Positions 18,592-26,963 of a stretch of DNA of 64,000 nt are shown here, piece by piece. The notes beneath the pieces are model-generated. The model searched no databases. It saw nothing but the letters and a program-made list of their open reading frames with translations, and was not told where the DNA came from. The DNA comes from Micromonospora vinacea (GTDB lineage Bacteria; Actinomycetota; Actinomycetes; Mycobacteriales; Micromonosporaceae): NCBI RefSeq assembly GCF_015751785.1, contig NZ_JADOTY010000001.1, forward strand, positions 4,960,001 to 5,024,000, given 5' to 3'. Numbering within the stretch: the first letter of the stretch is position 1; each line of letters begins with the position of its first letter. The translations under genes and the position numbers were made by a program.

Positions 18592-20166
18592 TCAGCCGAC
18601 GGCGGTCGCGGAGGGTGGGGCGCTGCCGCCCTGGGGTGCCTCGGGGACCATCAACCGGATGATCTCCGCCTGGTCGGTGGGCGAGGGCAGCCCCCATTCG
18701 GGCCGGTAGCCGTACACCTCGTGCAGTGGGGTGGAGCCGGTGCGGCCGTCCAGGATCTCCACGGCCTCGGTGCCGATCAGGCCGGGGTGTTCGACGCCGC
18801 AGGCCTCGGCAACTTTGGTCAGGTCCCGGCGCAGCGTCCGCAGGTAGTTGGCCGCCCGGACCGACTTCAACGTCGGGTCCAGGCCCCGGGCGAGCCACGC
18901 GTTCTGGGTGGCGACGCCGGTGGGGCAGGTGTCGGTGTGGCACTTCTGCGCCTGGATGCAGCCGATCGCCAGCATAGCCTCGCGACCGACGTTGACCAGG
19001 TCGCAGCCGAGCGCGAACGCCACTATGGCGTTGTCCGGCAGTCCGAGCTTGCCGCCGCCGACGAAGACCACCTGCTCGTGCAGGTCGTGCTCGGCGAAGA
19101 TCTTGTACACCCGGGAGAAGCCCTGCTGGAACGGGAGCGACACGGAGTCGGTGAAGATCAGTGGTGCGGCGCCGGTGCCGCCCTCGCCGCCGTCGACCGT
19201 CACGAAGTCCACACCCCGGCCGGTGTCCCGCATCAGGGTGGCCAGTTCCTGCCAGAAGCCCAGGTCACCGACCGCCGACTTGATGCCGACCGGCAGTCCT
19301 GTCTCGGCGGCCAGCAACTCCACCCAGTCGAGCAGACTGTCGCAGTCGGAGAACTCGGCGTGCCGGGACGGGCTGACGCAGTCCTGACCAGCCGGGATGC
19401 CCCGGGTGGCGGCGATCTCGGCGGACACCTTCGCCCCGGGCAGCAGCCCACCGAGGCTCGGCTTGGCGCCCTGGCTCAGCTTGATCTCCAGCGCCCGCAC
19501 CGGCGCGCCGGAGACCAGGTCCTTCAGCCGGTCGAGGCTGAACCGGCCGTGTTCGTCACGGCAGCCGAAGTACGCGGTGCCGAGTTGGAAGACCAGCTCA
19601 CCGCCGTTGCGGTGGTACGGCGACAGGCCGCCCTCGCCGGTGTTCTGCAGGCAGCCGGCGAGCGCCGCGCCCTTGTTGAGCGCCGTGATGGCGTTGCCGG
19701 AGAGCGAGCCGAAGCTCATCCCGGAGATGTTGACGACCGACTCCGGTCGGAACGCCCGGGCGCGACCCCGTGCCGCGCCGAGCACCTTGGCGCAGGGCAA
19801 CCGCACGTCGTGCCCGGCGGTCGGTGAGGACGGCGGCACGGCGCGACCGAACGTGCGGTGCTTGATGATCGGGTACCCGGGGGTGTACTCGATGTCGTTG
19901 TCAGTGCCGAAACCGAAGTAGTTGTTCTCCTGCTTGGCCGACGCGTACACCCAGCGGCGCTGGTCGCGGGTAAACGGCCGCTCCTCGTTGTTGCCGGCCA
20001 CGATGTACTGCCGTAACTCCGGCCCGATCGTCTCCAACAGGTAGCGGGCGCGCCCGAGGACCGGGAAGTTGCGCCGCAGCGCGTGGTCGCGCTGGATCAG
20101 GTCCCGCGCGGCGAGGGCCGCGACGGCGGCGGCGACGGCGGGTACGGCTCGACGGGCCCATCTCAT
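18592..20166 (-). CDS. FMN-binding glutamate synthase-like protein
   Basis: 524 residues from the ATG at 20166 (GGAAAGAG upstream). An N-terminal hydrophobic helix (about 5-25) precedes the protein core. The core is the FMN-binding TIM barrel of glutamate synthase large subunits: VNISGMSFGSLS, GIKSAVGD, VDGGEGGTGAAP and the Cys-rich KCHTDTCPTGV. It lacks the glutaminase and GXGXG domains of full GltB. Family members of this short form are annotated as glutamate-synthase-related flavoproteins, with physiological role not settled. The amidase gene is upstream on the same strand with an 87-base gap. Confidence 0.88.
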   Translation of the reverse strand: MRWARRAVPAVAAAVAALAARDLIQRDHALRRNFPVLGRARYLLETIGPELRQYIVAGNNEERPFTRDQRRWVYASAKQENNYFGFGTDNDIEYTPGYPIIKHRTFGRAVPPSSPTAGHDVRLPCAKVLGAARGRARAFRPESVVNISGMSFGSLSGNAITALNKGAALAGCLQNTGEGGLSPYHRNGGELVFQLGTAYFGCRDEHGRFSLDRLKDLVSGAPVRALEIKLSQGAKPSLGGLLPGAKVSAEIAATRGIPAGQDCVSPSRHAEFSDCDSLLDWVELLAAETGLPVGIKSAVGDLGFWQELATLMRDTGRGVDFVTVDGGEGGTGAAPLIFTDSVSLPFQQGFSRVYKIFAEHDLHEQVVFVGGGKLGLPDNAIVAFALGCDLVNVGREAMLAIGCIQAQKCHTDTCPTGVATQNAWLARGLDPTLKSVRAANYLRTLRRDLTKVAEACGVEHPGLIGTEAVEILDGRTGSTPLHEVYGYRPEWGLPSPTDQAEIIRLMVPEAPQGGSAPPSATAVG

Positions 20167-20253
20167 GCCGGCACTCTTTCCGCCGAGGCGGCGGATCAAA
20201 CCGGTGAGCTGGCTGGTGGCGGTACGGGTGCGCCCCGCACCGCCACCACTCGC

Positions 20254-21384
20254 TCAGCGGTGTCGGAACGACTCCCGGACCGATCCGCCGACGATCGTGC
20301 ACCACGTGCTCGTGCTGAGCTTGCCGTTGCGCGGCAGCCCGTGCAGCGCCTGAAGGTCCTGCACCGCCCTCCGGGTGGCGTGGTCGTACGCCCCGGTGAC
20401 GGTGACCGCGTACCCCTTGGTGGCGAGGATTTCCTGCACGGCCGTGACCGGCGCTCCGGCGGCGTGCTGGTCCAGCTCCGGAGCGAGGGTCTCCCAGGTC
20501 GGCGTGGTGAGTGTGGCGTCCACATCCACAGCGATGCCGTTGCGGGCCTGCCAGTCCTGCACCGCCGCGACGGTAGCGGCGTCGAACGTGCCGCTGACGG
20601 TCACCGGGTAACCCCGGTAGGCGAGCAGGTGCTGCACCACCCGGACCGACGGGGAGTTGACGAAACGCCACAGGTCCGGCCAGCGGCGCGCCGGCACGTC
20701 ACCGAGCTTGGTGCCAAGGGCGGCGTGCACCCGCCGCCGCAGGTCGGGGAACTGCCGGTAGAAGGCCGCGCCCGGGCACTCGGTGGTGCGGAAGTCCCAG
20801 TGGCCGAAGATGTCGTGCGCGTGCAGCCCGTACTGCCGGCAGATCGCGACGCAGAGCTTGACCAGGGAGTCGGTCAGCGCCTGTGGTGGTGTCTCGGTGA
20901 CGTAGGTGCCCTCGTTCTCGATGCCGATGGCCCGGCCGTTCTCACCCGGACAGTGCGCCGAGATCATCTGCCGGTCGCCGGCTTCCAGGCGCTCCAGGCT
21001 GCCCCGGCGGCCCTCCAGCACGTAACCGCCGCGGCTCACAGTGAAGTGCTGGCCGGTGTCCGACCAGCCGTTGCCGTCCATGTGCAGGTCCTGGCAGTCG
21101 TGGGCCAGCTTGACCGCCTGCTCCCGGGAGTAGTCGGTGACGTTCGGGAACGCCATGTGGTGCACGATGATCTTGTTGGTGGCGATGGCGCTCACCGACA
21201 GCGGGTCCTTCGGTGGGCGGGCGGCCCACTCGTCACAGCTGATGATCCAGTCCAGGTCGGTGCCCGGCGCGGCCTGCGCCGCGTTCGGGAAGGCGAGTTC
21301 GCTTCCGACGACGGCGACAGTGGCGGCGCCGAGACCGGCCCGCAGCAGCGTCCGGCGATCCACTTCGGAATGGTCGACGTGCAT
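20254..21384 (-). CDS. Tat-exported N-acetylmuramoyl-L-alanine amidase with two peptidoglycan-binding domains
   Basis: 376 residues from the ATG at 21384, which has GGAGGAG just upstream. The N-terminus has a twin-arginine signal (DRRTLLRAGLGAATVAVVG). Residues about 45-215 form an amidase_2/PGRP domain with candidate zinc ligands in IIVHHMAF and GHWDFRTTECPG. Two PG_binding_1 repeats follow (SVRVVQHLLAYRGYP... and VTAVQEILATKGYA...), each with the LQ-type helix pattern. It should cut the bond between muramic acid and L-alanine in the cell wall, outside the membrane. Divergent from the DIP1984-like gene. Confidence 0.93.
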   Translation of the reverse strand: MHVDHSEVDRRTLLRAGLGAATVAVVGSELAFPNAAQAAPGTDLDWIISCDEWAARPPKDPLSVSAIATNKIIVHHMAFPNVTDYSREQAVKLAHDCQDLHMDGNGWSDTGQHFTVSRGGYVLEGRRGSLERLEAGDRQMISAHCPGENGRAIGIENEGTYVTETPPQALTDSLVKLCVAICRQYGLHAHDIFGHWDFRTTECPGAAFYRQFPDLRRRVHAALGTKLGDVPARRWPDLWRFVNSPSVRVVQHLLAYRGYPVTVSGTFDAATVAAVQDWQARNGIAVDVDATLTTPTWETLAPELDQHAAGAPVTAVQEILATKGYAVTVTGAYDHATRRAVQDLQALHGLPRNGKLSTSTWCTIVGGSVRESFRHR

Positions 21385-21570
21385 TGCATCTCCTCCTGCG
21401 GCCGACGGCGGGGGGATGAAAAGTAGCTCCAGTGGCCGCACGTACTTCGGAGAATATTGCCAAGACTCGCCCGCGCGCTAGAGGGCGTCCACCCCCGACG
21501 GGCAGCTGGAAAAGCGATCGACCAAAAGATCAATGTCCCGCTAACCTGGCCGCTGACTCGGGGGTGGAAG

Positions 21571-22041
21571 ATGAAACTTGGTGAGGCGCTGACCGAACGC
21601 GCCGAGGCGGCACGACGGGTCGAGCAGCTGCGGACCCGGATCAATGGCAGCGCCCGGTACCAGGAGGGCGAACTGCCTCCGGAGGACGCCACGGTGCTCC
21701 TGACCGAGCTGGACCAGGTCCTCGACAACCTGGAGACGCTGATCCGGCGCATCAACCGGACCAACGCCGCGGTGCCGGTCGACGACCTCGGCACGCTCAC
21801 CGACGCGTTGGCCCGGCGGGACGTCCTGCGACTGCGGCACGCCGCCATCACGGCGGCCGCCGACGCCGCCGCCGGTAGCGGCCGTGGTCACCTGGCCCGG
21901 CAGCTCCGCTCCGAGCTGAAGATGCTCGCGGCGTTGCCGGTCGCCGAGCTTCGGGAACGCGCCGACGGGCTCGCGGGGCAGCTCCGCGAGCTCGAGGTGC
22001 GGATTCAGCGCACCAACTGGGAGGCTGACCTGCTGGACTGA
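21571..22041 (+). CDS. DIP1984-family protein
   Basis: 156 residues from the ATG at 21571 (GGGGTGGAAG upstream). Mostly alpha-helical, with heptad-like Leu and charged residues (LGEALTERAEAARRVEQLRTRI; LLTELDQVLDNLETLIRRINRTN; QLRELEVRIQRTNWEADL), so a coiled-coil bundle. The INRTN segment and the RTNWEADL end are the family signature. The function of DIP1984 proteins is not established, although some databases carry the name septicolysin. No signal peptide. Stands alone. Confidence 0.8.
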   Translation: MKLGEALTERAEAARRVEQLRTRINGSARYQEGELPPEDATVLLTELDQVLDNLETLIRRINRTNAAVPVDDLGTLTDALARRDVLRLRHAAITAAADAAAGSGRGHLARQLRSELKMLAALPVAELRERADGLAGQLRELEVRIQRTNWEADLLD

Positions 22042-22401
22042 CCCATCCCAGCAGCGATGTGGAGCAGGTAGCCGTCGTGGAGGCGTGTACACACAGGTCC
22101 GGGCTGTAACCCCGGAACCCTTCTTGGCGCGCGGTGGGCAGCGCGGGGTTCGACTCCCCAAGAACAATGCAGCCCAGCACCGAGGACAGGTAACACCGCA
22201 ACATGCACACCTCATCACCACGTACAGATCCTCGACGGCGAGGGCGGGTTCGGGGCACTCCACATCCGCGCGGCCGCGTGCTGTTCGCTCACCGACACCC
22301 GGTCGTGAGGGGCGGCCCTTCCTGGTCGGCGTTTCCGCGCGTCGGGTCGGGGGTAGGTCCGGGGCTGACCGTTCCGGCTGCCCCTTTTAAGGAATGACCA
22401 G
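22042..22401. other. Structured intergenic region with tRNA-like arms
   Basis: No gene longer than a few codons is supported. 22099-22115 forms a perfect 5-bp stem with a 7-base loop whose middle reads GTA, like a tRNA-Tyr anticodon arm. 22145-22159 forms GGGG-TTCGACT-CCCC, like a T arm. 22121-22127 pairs perfectly with 22158-22164 (7 bp), and 22128-22132 with 22141-22145 (5 bp). No acceptor stem joins the arms, so this is not an intact tRNA. The remaining part, 22200-22401, should contain the promoter of the next gene. Confidence 0.4.
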
Positions 22402-23433
22402 ATGAGTGACAACGTCAGCGACGCGGTGGGCGACGCTCTCCGCTCGGTGATGCTCTTCCTGCCCAAGGCCGTCGCCTTCCTGGCGATCCTGGTGGCCGGA
22501 TGGCTGATCGCCAAGGCCGTACTGAAGATCGTGGAGAAGGTCCTCGAACGGGTGGGCTTCGACCGCGCCGTCGAACGCGGCGGCATCCGCCGCGCGTTGA
22601 GCCGCTCCCGGTACGACGCCAGCGACATCGTCGCGAAGCTCGTCTACTACGCGGTGCTGCTGTTCACCCTTCAGCTCGCCTTCGGCATCTGGGGGCCGAA
22701 CCCGATCTCCGACCTGCTCGGCGCGGTGATCGCGTGGCTGCCCCGGGCTTTCGTCGCGATCGTCATCGTCGTGGTCGCCGCCGCCATCGCCAACGCGGTC
22801 AAGGACATCATCAGCGGTGCGCTCGGCGGTCTGTCGTACGGCCGGGTGCTGGCCACCATCGCCTCGGTGTTCATCCTCGGCCTCGGTGTCATCGCCGCGC
22901 TGAACCAGATCGGCGTGGCCACCGCGGTCACCACTCCGGTGCTGATCGCCGTGCTGGCCACTATCGGTGGCATCCTCGTCGTCGGTGTCGGCGGCGGGCT
23001 GATCCGTCCGATGCAGAGCCGTTGGGAGTCGTGGCTGACCCGCGCCGAGCAGGAGTCGCAGCTGATCGCCGAGCACGCCCAGGCGTACCGGGCCGGTCGC
23101 CGCGATGCCGAGGCGGAGCTGGCGCGCGCGTCGACCACCACCAGCAGCGGCGCGGAGGCCACCCAGGTGGTGCCCCGGCCGGCCGATGCCGACGCCACCC
23201 AGGTGGTGACCCGGCCCACCGACCCGGAGGCCACCCAGGTCGTCCATTTCCCGGCCAGCTCCGACGCCACCCAGGTGGTCAGCGGCTCGGAGGTCACCCA
23301 GGTGGTGGGCGCCGGTGTCGACTCCGACGCGACCCAGGTGGTCCGGGGCGGCACCGACCACGCGGTGCCCGGGCAGCGCACCAGTGACGACAGCGAGACC
23401 ACCACTGTCATTCCGCCGGTCGACCGGCGCTGA
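22402..23433 (+). CDS. MscS-like / conserved-TM-helix membrane protein with ATQVV-repeat cytoplasmic tail
   Basis: 343 residues. Five or so transmembrane helices lie in residues 15-200, in the arrangement of the short mechanosensitive-channel-like proteins with repeated TM_helix units (LPKAVAFLAILVAGWLIAKAV; WLPRAFVAIVIVVVAAAIANAV; TPVLIAVLATIGGILVVGVGGG). The MscS beta domain is absent. Residues 245-343 are a disordered tail with seven copies of (A/V)TQVV spaced 10-16 residues, closing with TTTVIPP. TQ sites in an acidic or Pro-rich context are favoured by actinobacterial PknB-type kinases and are read by FHA domains, so phospho-control is inferred. A strong hairpin follows. Confidence 0.8.
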   Translation: MSDNVSDAVGDALRSVMLFLPKAVAFLAILVAGWLIAKAVLKIVEKVLERVGFDRAVERGGIRRALSRSRYDASDIVAKLVYYAVLLFTLQLAFGIWGPNPISDLLGAVIAWLPRAFVAIVIVVVAAAIANAVKDIISGALGGLSYGRVLATIASVFILGLGVIAALNQIGVATAVTTPVLIAVLATIGGILVVGVGGGLIRPMQSRWESWLTRAEQESQLIAEHAQAYRAGRRDAEAELARASTTTSSGAEATQVVPRPADADATQVVTRPTDPEATQVVHFPASSDATQVVSGSEVTQVVGAGVDSDATQVVRGGTDHAVPGQRTSDDSETTTVIPPVDRR

Positions 23434-23447
23434 CACCAGCGGTACGT

Positions 23448-23482
23448 CGGCGGGGCGGGATCGATCTGATCCCGCCCCGCCG
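23448..23482 (+). terminator. Hairpin terminator after the ATQVV protein gene
   Basis: Perfect 15-base GC-rich arms (23448-23462 and 23468-23482) with a 5-base loop, 14 bases after the stop codon. There is no T tract, as is common in high-GC actinomycetes. Confidence 0.65.
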
Positions 23483-23661
23483 CGCGTTGGCGGTCCCGCC
23501 TCGCCCGCCCGGCGCGCTGAAAGCGCTGGCCGCAGCCGTGCGGGTTGTCTAGCATCGCGGCTATGACCTGGCGACATTGATCCAGCAGCGTCGGCCGATC
23601 CCGTGGGCCACCACGGGCACCGCACCTCCGGTGTCCGTCTCCACTCCCACGGGAAGGCCCC

Positions 23662-24987
23662 ATGACCCCCATCGCTTCGCGCGTGCCCGACCCGGCGGTC
23701 CGCCGGCTGACGGCGACCCTCTACGGGTACGCGTTCCTCAGCGACCTCGTCCTGCTCTACCCGCTGTACGTGGTGTTCTTCGCCGACACCGGGCTGTCGG
23801 TGGGGCAGATCGCGTCGCTCTTCGTCATCTGGTCCGCCGCCGGCATCCTGTTCGAGGTGCCCTCCGGCGCCTGGGCCGACGTGCTGTCCCGCCGGCTACT
23901 GCTGTGCCTCGCCCCGCTGGTGGCCGCCGCCGGTTTCGCGCTCTGGGTGCTGCTGCCGTCGTACCCGGCCTTCGCGGTCGGCTTCCTGCTCTGGGGCGCT
24001 GGTGGCGCACTGGTCTCCGGTGCGCTGGAGGCGTTGGTCTGGACCGAGTTGGACCGGCTCGGCGCGGTCGGCCGGTACGCCCGGGTGCTCGGGCGGGCGC
24101 GGACGGCGGGTGTGCTGGGCGTGGTGGTCTCCGGAGTGCTCGCCGGCCCGGTGCTCGCCGTCGGCGGGTACCCGGTGGTCGGCGCGGCCAGCGTGCTCGC
24201 CTGCCTGCTCGCCACGATCGTCGCCACCCGCTTCCCGGAACACCGCGCGCCCGCCGCCGTACGCGTTCCGGTCGCCGAGCCGGCGATGGCCGCCCGGCCG
24301 GTGGGCGTCGCACCACCCCGGCAGGACGAGCCTGCGAGCCCTGACGACGATGGTGACCTGGGGTGGTGGGACACGCTGCGGGCCGGAGTGTCGCAGGTCC
24401 GCACCCGTCCGCCGGTACGGGCCGCCGTGCTGCTGGTGGCCGTTGTCGCCGCCAACTGGGGTGCCCTGGACGAGTACACGCCGCTGCTGGCCCTGGACAC
24501 CGGCGTCGGCGCGCAGGCCGTACCCCTGCTGCTCCTGCTGCTCTGGGCCGGGGTGACAGTCGGCGGGCTGCTCGCCCCGGCGGGGGAGCGGCTGGGCAGC
24601 CGAGGGTACGCGGCGCTGTTGGGGCTGGTCGGCGTCGCGCTGGCCGGCGGTGCCCTGCTCCGACACCCGGCGGGGTTCGTGCTGATCGCGGTGGCCTTCG
24701 GTGCGGCGCAGTTGGCCACCGTGCTGGCCGACGCGCGGCTCCAGGCCCGGATCACCGGCACCAGCCGCGCCACCGTCACCTCCCTGGCGGGGATGGCCAC
24801 CGACGTGCTGATCATCGGGACGTACGCCGGCTACGGCCTGCTCGCCACGGCGGCCGGCAACGCGGTGGCGTTCGCGCTGACCGCCGGGGCGTACGTCGTG
24901 GTGGCGGTGGTGCTGCTGACCCGCCGCGAGCGCCGGACGGCCGTGCCCACCGGCGTCGTCGCGACGGTGCCCGGCGGCCCGGACTGA
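23662..24987 (+). CDS. MFS transporter
   Basis: 441 residues with about 12 hydrophobic helices in two halves split by a polar loop (about residues 205-240). The segment between helices 2 and 3 (GILFEVPSGAWADVLSRRLLL) is the MFS A-like motif, of the form seen in drug or metabolite effluxers such as the YtbD/Tet-like group. Residues 315-360 (GARLGSRGYAALL-like) repeat the motif in the second half. Cargo cannot be predicted. A two-way terminator separates it from the convergent VOC gene. Confidence 0.88.
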   Translation: MTPIASRVPDPAVRRLTATLYGYAFLSDLVLLYPLYVVFFADTGLSVGQIASLFVIWSAAGILFEVPSGAWADVLSRRLLLCLAPLVAAAGFALWVLLPSYPAFAVGFLLWGAGGALVSGALEALVWTELDRLGAVGRYARVLGRARTAGVLGVVVSGVLAGPVLAVGGYPVVGAASVLACLLATIVATRFPEHRAPAAVRVPVAEPAMAARPVGVAPPRQDEPASPDDDGDLGWWDTLRAGVSQVRTRPPVRAAVLLVAVVAANWGALDEYTPLLALDTGVGAQAVPLLLLLLWAGVTVGGLLAPAGERLGSRGYAALLGLVGVALAGGALLRHPAGFVLIAVAFGAAQLATVLADARLQARITGTSRATVTSLAGMATDVLIIGTYAGYGLLATAAGNAVAFALTAGAYVVVAVVLLTRRERRTAVPTGVVATVPGGPD

Positions 24988-24993
24988 CCGGGG

Positions 24994-25025
24994 CCTGGCG
25001 GCGGCCTTTTCCGGCCGCCGCCGGG
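24994..25025. terminator. Bidirectional hairpin terminator
   Basis: Thirteen-base arms (24994-25006, 25013-25025; one wobble pair) around a TTTTCC loop between the convergent MFS and VOC genes. Confidence 0.65.
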
Positions 25026-25033
25026 CCGCACTG

Positions 25034-25420
25034 TCAGCCGGCCATGTGGAGGAACGACCACTGGTGGCCGTCGAGGTCCCGGAAGCCGCGCATGTACATC
25101 GGCCCGTTGGCCATCCCCGGCCCAAGCGACTCCCCACCGGCCACCGCCGCCTGGTCGACCAGTTCGTCGACCTGCCCCCGGCTCGACGCCGACAGCCCGA
25201 TGATCACCTCCCGGCTGGTCGCCGTGTCCGGCGTGGCGACCCCGGTGTACGCCTCGAAGCCCGAGCGGAGGTGCAGCACCAGCCGGGTGGTGTCGGAGAC
25301 GGTGAGCACCATGGTGTCGCCGTCCGGCTCGGCCTGGTCGCTGGTGAAGCCGATCGCCCGGTAGAACTCGGTGGCGGTGGTCAGATCGCGCAGCGGCAGG
25401 TTGATGAACGTCATGGTCAT
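25034..25420 (-). CDS. VOC-family protein (glyoxalase fold)
   Basis: 128 residues. The start at 25420 is set by the 4-bp ATGA overlap with the upstream gene. The sequence opens MTMTFINLPLRDLTTATEFYRAIGF and closes RGFRDLDGHQWSFLHM, the standard two-module VOC fold of the PhnB/lactoylglutathione-lyase-like type. Its coupling with a SRPBCC-domain protein is common in actinomycetes, where both are thought to handle small hydrophobic ligands; the ligand is unknown. Confidence 0.87.
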   Translation of the reverse strand: MTMTFINLPLRDLTTATEFYRAIGFTSDQAEPDGDTMVLTVSDTTRLVLHLRSGFEAYTGVATPDTATSREVIIGLSASSRGQVDELVDQAAVAGGESLGPGMANGPMYMRGFRDLDGHQWSFLHMAG

Positions 25421-26139
25421 CGGTGGTCTCCGTCCGTTTCGAGCAGTGCCTTCAGTGCGGCGAGCCGTTCCCGCCAGTACGCCTTCAGCTCCGCGGCCTG
25501 CTCGGCCCCGGTCAGCTTCTCGTGCAGGATGCTGACCCGGGCCTTCGACTCGCCGACAGCGTCGATGCCGACGACGATCCGGGTGGGGCCGCCGGCCCAG
25601 TCGGCCCGGAAGCTGCGCGGCGCGGTGGCGGTGCGGACGCGCACCTCGACGTCGGGCAGCCAGCGGGCGCGTGCCGTCTCGTCGGCGAACGCCTCGAACA
25701 GTCGGCGCGCCGGCACGGCAACCGTCCGGCTCGCGCTTGCCTCGAAGCCACCGCCGCGTCGCTGACCCGGCGCGCGCAGGCCGCGGGCCTGCTCGTACCC
25801 GACGGTGATGGTCTGCGCCCACCAACCCGGCACCTCGTGTTCGGTGCCCAGGTGACGGGCGATGCGGGTGTGCGTCCACCCGGTGGCGGACGCGGCGTCG
25901 AGCACTGCGAACCACTCGGCCCAGCCACGGCCGGTCCGGGCGCGGATCAGGTCGTCGGCGATCCGCTCGGTCTGCGCAGCGGCAGCCGTGACGGTCGGTT
26001 CGGTAGGTGCTGGAGGGGACGCGGCGCTGGACGCCGGCTCTGCCCGATTGATCAGGTGCCGGCGGGCCGTGGTGTAGCTCTCGCCGGTCTTCTCCATCCG
26101 GGTCCGGACCCGGGCCTTGAACGATCTCTGGGTGGTCAT
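25417..26139 (-). CDS. DUF4287-like plus SRPBCC (AHSA1-type) domain protein
   Basis: 240 residues from the ATG at 26139 (GGGAG upstream). Residues 1-35 (RSFKARVRTRMEKTGESYTTARRHL) match the short N-terminal helix pair seen in DUF4287-type proteins. Residues 60-125 form a helical segment (GRGWAEWFAVLDAASATGWTHTRIARHL), and residues 135-240 form a SRPBCC/START-like cavity domain with the KARVSILHEKLTGAEQAAELKAYW closing helix typical of AHSA1 proteins. It probably binds a hydrophobic ligand in the cytosol. It forms a two-gene unit with the VOC gene. Confidence 0.78.
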   Translation of the reverse strand: MTTQRSFKARVRTRMEKTGESYTTARRHLINRAEPASSAASPPAPTEPTVTAAAAQTERIADDLIRARTGRGWAEWFAVLDAASATGWTHTRIARHLGTEHEVPGWWAQTITVGYEQARGLRAPGQRRGGGFEASASRTVAVPARRLFEAFADETARARWLPDVEVRVRTATAPRSFRADWAGGPTRIVVGIDAVGESKARVSILHEKLTGAEQAAELKAYWRERLAALKALLETDGDHR

Positions 26140-26327
26140 CACATGCTCCCGGTCAACGGCACGGTCACCGGGACTCACGCTCCCGCCGACCCCGCCGGAG
26201 TGGGGCATGTGGCACCACGTCCCGAGGGCTCCAGGCCCCCTTTGCCTCCGCGTTGCCGGCGGCGTGAGCGCCGGGAGGGAGGTGCGGCGCAGGACTACGC
26301 CGACGTCATCCTACGCCCAAACGCCCC

Positions 26328-26744
26328 TCAGGGTTGGTCACCGTCGAGGTAGACCCACCGGCCGTCCTCGCGGACGAACCGGCTGTGTTCGGTCAACGTG
26401 CCGGGCCGGCCCGCGTCCCGGTAGTGGGCGTGGAACGTCACGGTACCGGTGGCGTCGAGCAGGCCGCCCCGCTCGGTCTCCACGATCTCCAGTCGGGTCC
26501 ACCGCTGCCCCGGGTCGAGCTCCAGGGAGGCGGGCCGGGTCGACGAGTGCCAGCTGCGCAGCAGGTAACCGGAGTCGCCGAGGGCGAAGGCGCTGAACCG
26601 GGAGCGCATCAGGGCCTCGGCCGTCGCCGGGGCGTCGCCGCCGTGCGCCGGGGCGCAGCAGTCCGCGTACGCCCGGCCGGAGCCGCACGGGCACACCCGT
26701 CCCGTCGTCGCGTTCGCCCGCCGACGTCCCGCACCCTTACCCAC
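26328..26744 (-). CDS. YchJ-family protein with SEC-C metal-binding motif
   Basis: 138 residues from the GTG at 26744 (AGGATGG upstream). The upstream part of the frame runs into an inverted-repeat element and is not coding. The N-terminus carries the SEC-C zinc motif (CPCGSGRAYADCC), the same as in SecA and YchJ. The rest is an NTF2-like UPF0225 domain (MRSRFSAFALGDSGYLLRSWH, FHAHYRDAGRPGTLTEHSRF). Function is not known; the zinc motif suggests contact with other proteins. Probably cytosolic. Confidence 0.88.
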   Translation of the reverse strand: MGKGAGRRRANATTGRVCPCGSGRAYADCCAPAHGGDAPATAEALMRSRFSAFALGDSGYLLRSWHSSTRPASLELDPGQRWTRLEIVETERGGLLDATGTVTFHAHYRDAGRPGTLTEHSRFVREDGRWVYLDGDQP

Positions 26745-26808
26745 GTCACCATCCTGCCGCAGAGAGCCGACCCACCCCCACCCCGCCCCCGCGCCCGCCC
26801 TCGCTCCC

Positions 26809-26880
26809 GCGATCTTGCACTTCCTGCTGCGACATAAGCAGTAAAAAGGTGCGTATCCACAACACAAAGTGCAAGATCGC
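26809..26880. repeat. Inverted-repeat element with 14-bp perfect arms
   Basis: GCGATCTTGCACTT (26809-26822) is repeated inverted at 26867-26880 around a 44-base, unusually AT-rich spacer. Elements with the core ATCTTGCAC...GTGCAAGAT are, to my recollection, scattered between genes in Micromonospora-type genomes. It lies just upstream of the SEC-C gene and would form a long hairpin in a transcript coming from corA. Confidence 0.65.
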
Positions 26881-26962
26881 CGGGGCCGGGGCCGGGGCCG
26901 GGGCCGGGGCCGGGGCCGGGGCCGGGGCCGGGGTGTGGGGGTGCGGGGTGCGGGGTGCGGGG
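26881..26962. repeat. GGGGCC hexanucleotide tandem repeat and TGCGGGG repeat
   Basis: 26881-26933 is an almost pure run of almost nine GGGGCC units; 26934-26962 continues with three GGTGCGG-like units. The G-rich strand is the plus strand and could form G-quadruplexes. It lies immediately next to the inverted repeat and 3' of corA. Confidence 0.85.
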
Positions 26963-26963
26963 G

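Noticed and set aside
18470..18943. Possible gene in the gap before the glutamate-synthase-like gene
   Set aside because: The frame overlaps the flavoprotein gene out of phase and has shadow-type composition.
22060..22170. Intact tRNA-Tyr gene
   Set aside because: The anticodon-like and T-like arms are present, but no 5' strand complements the bases after the T arm and the D-arm region is broken, so it is reported only as tRNA-like.
26745..26867. Longer start for the SEC-C protein
   Set aside because: The added residues would be translated from the inverted-repeat element and are Gly/Ala low complexity; the GTG at 26744 has a ribosome site.
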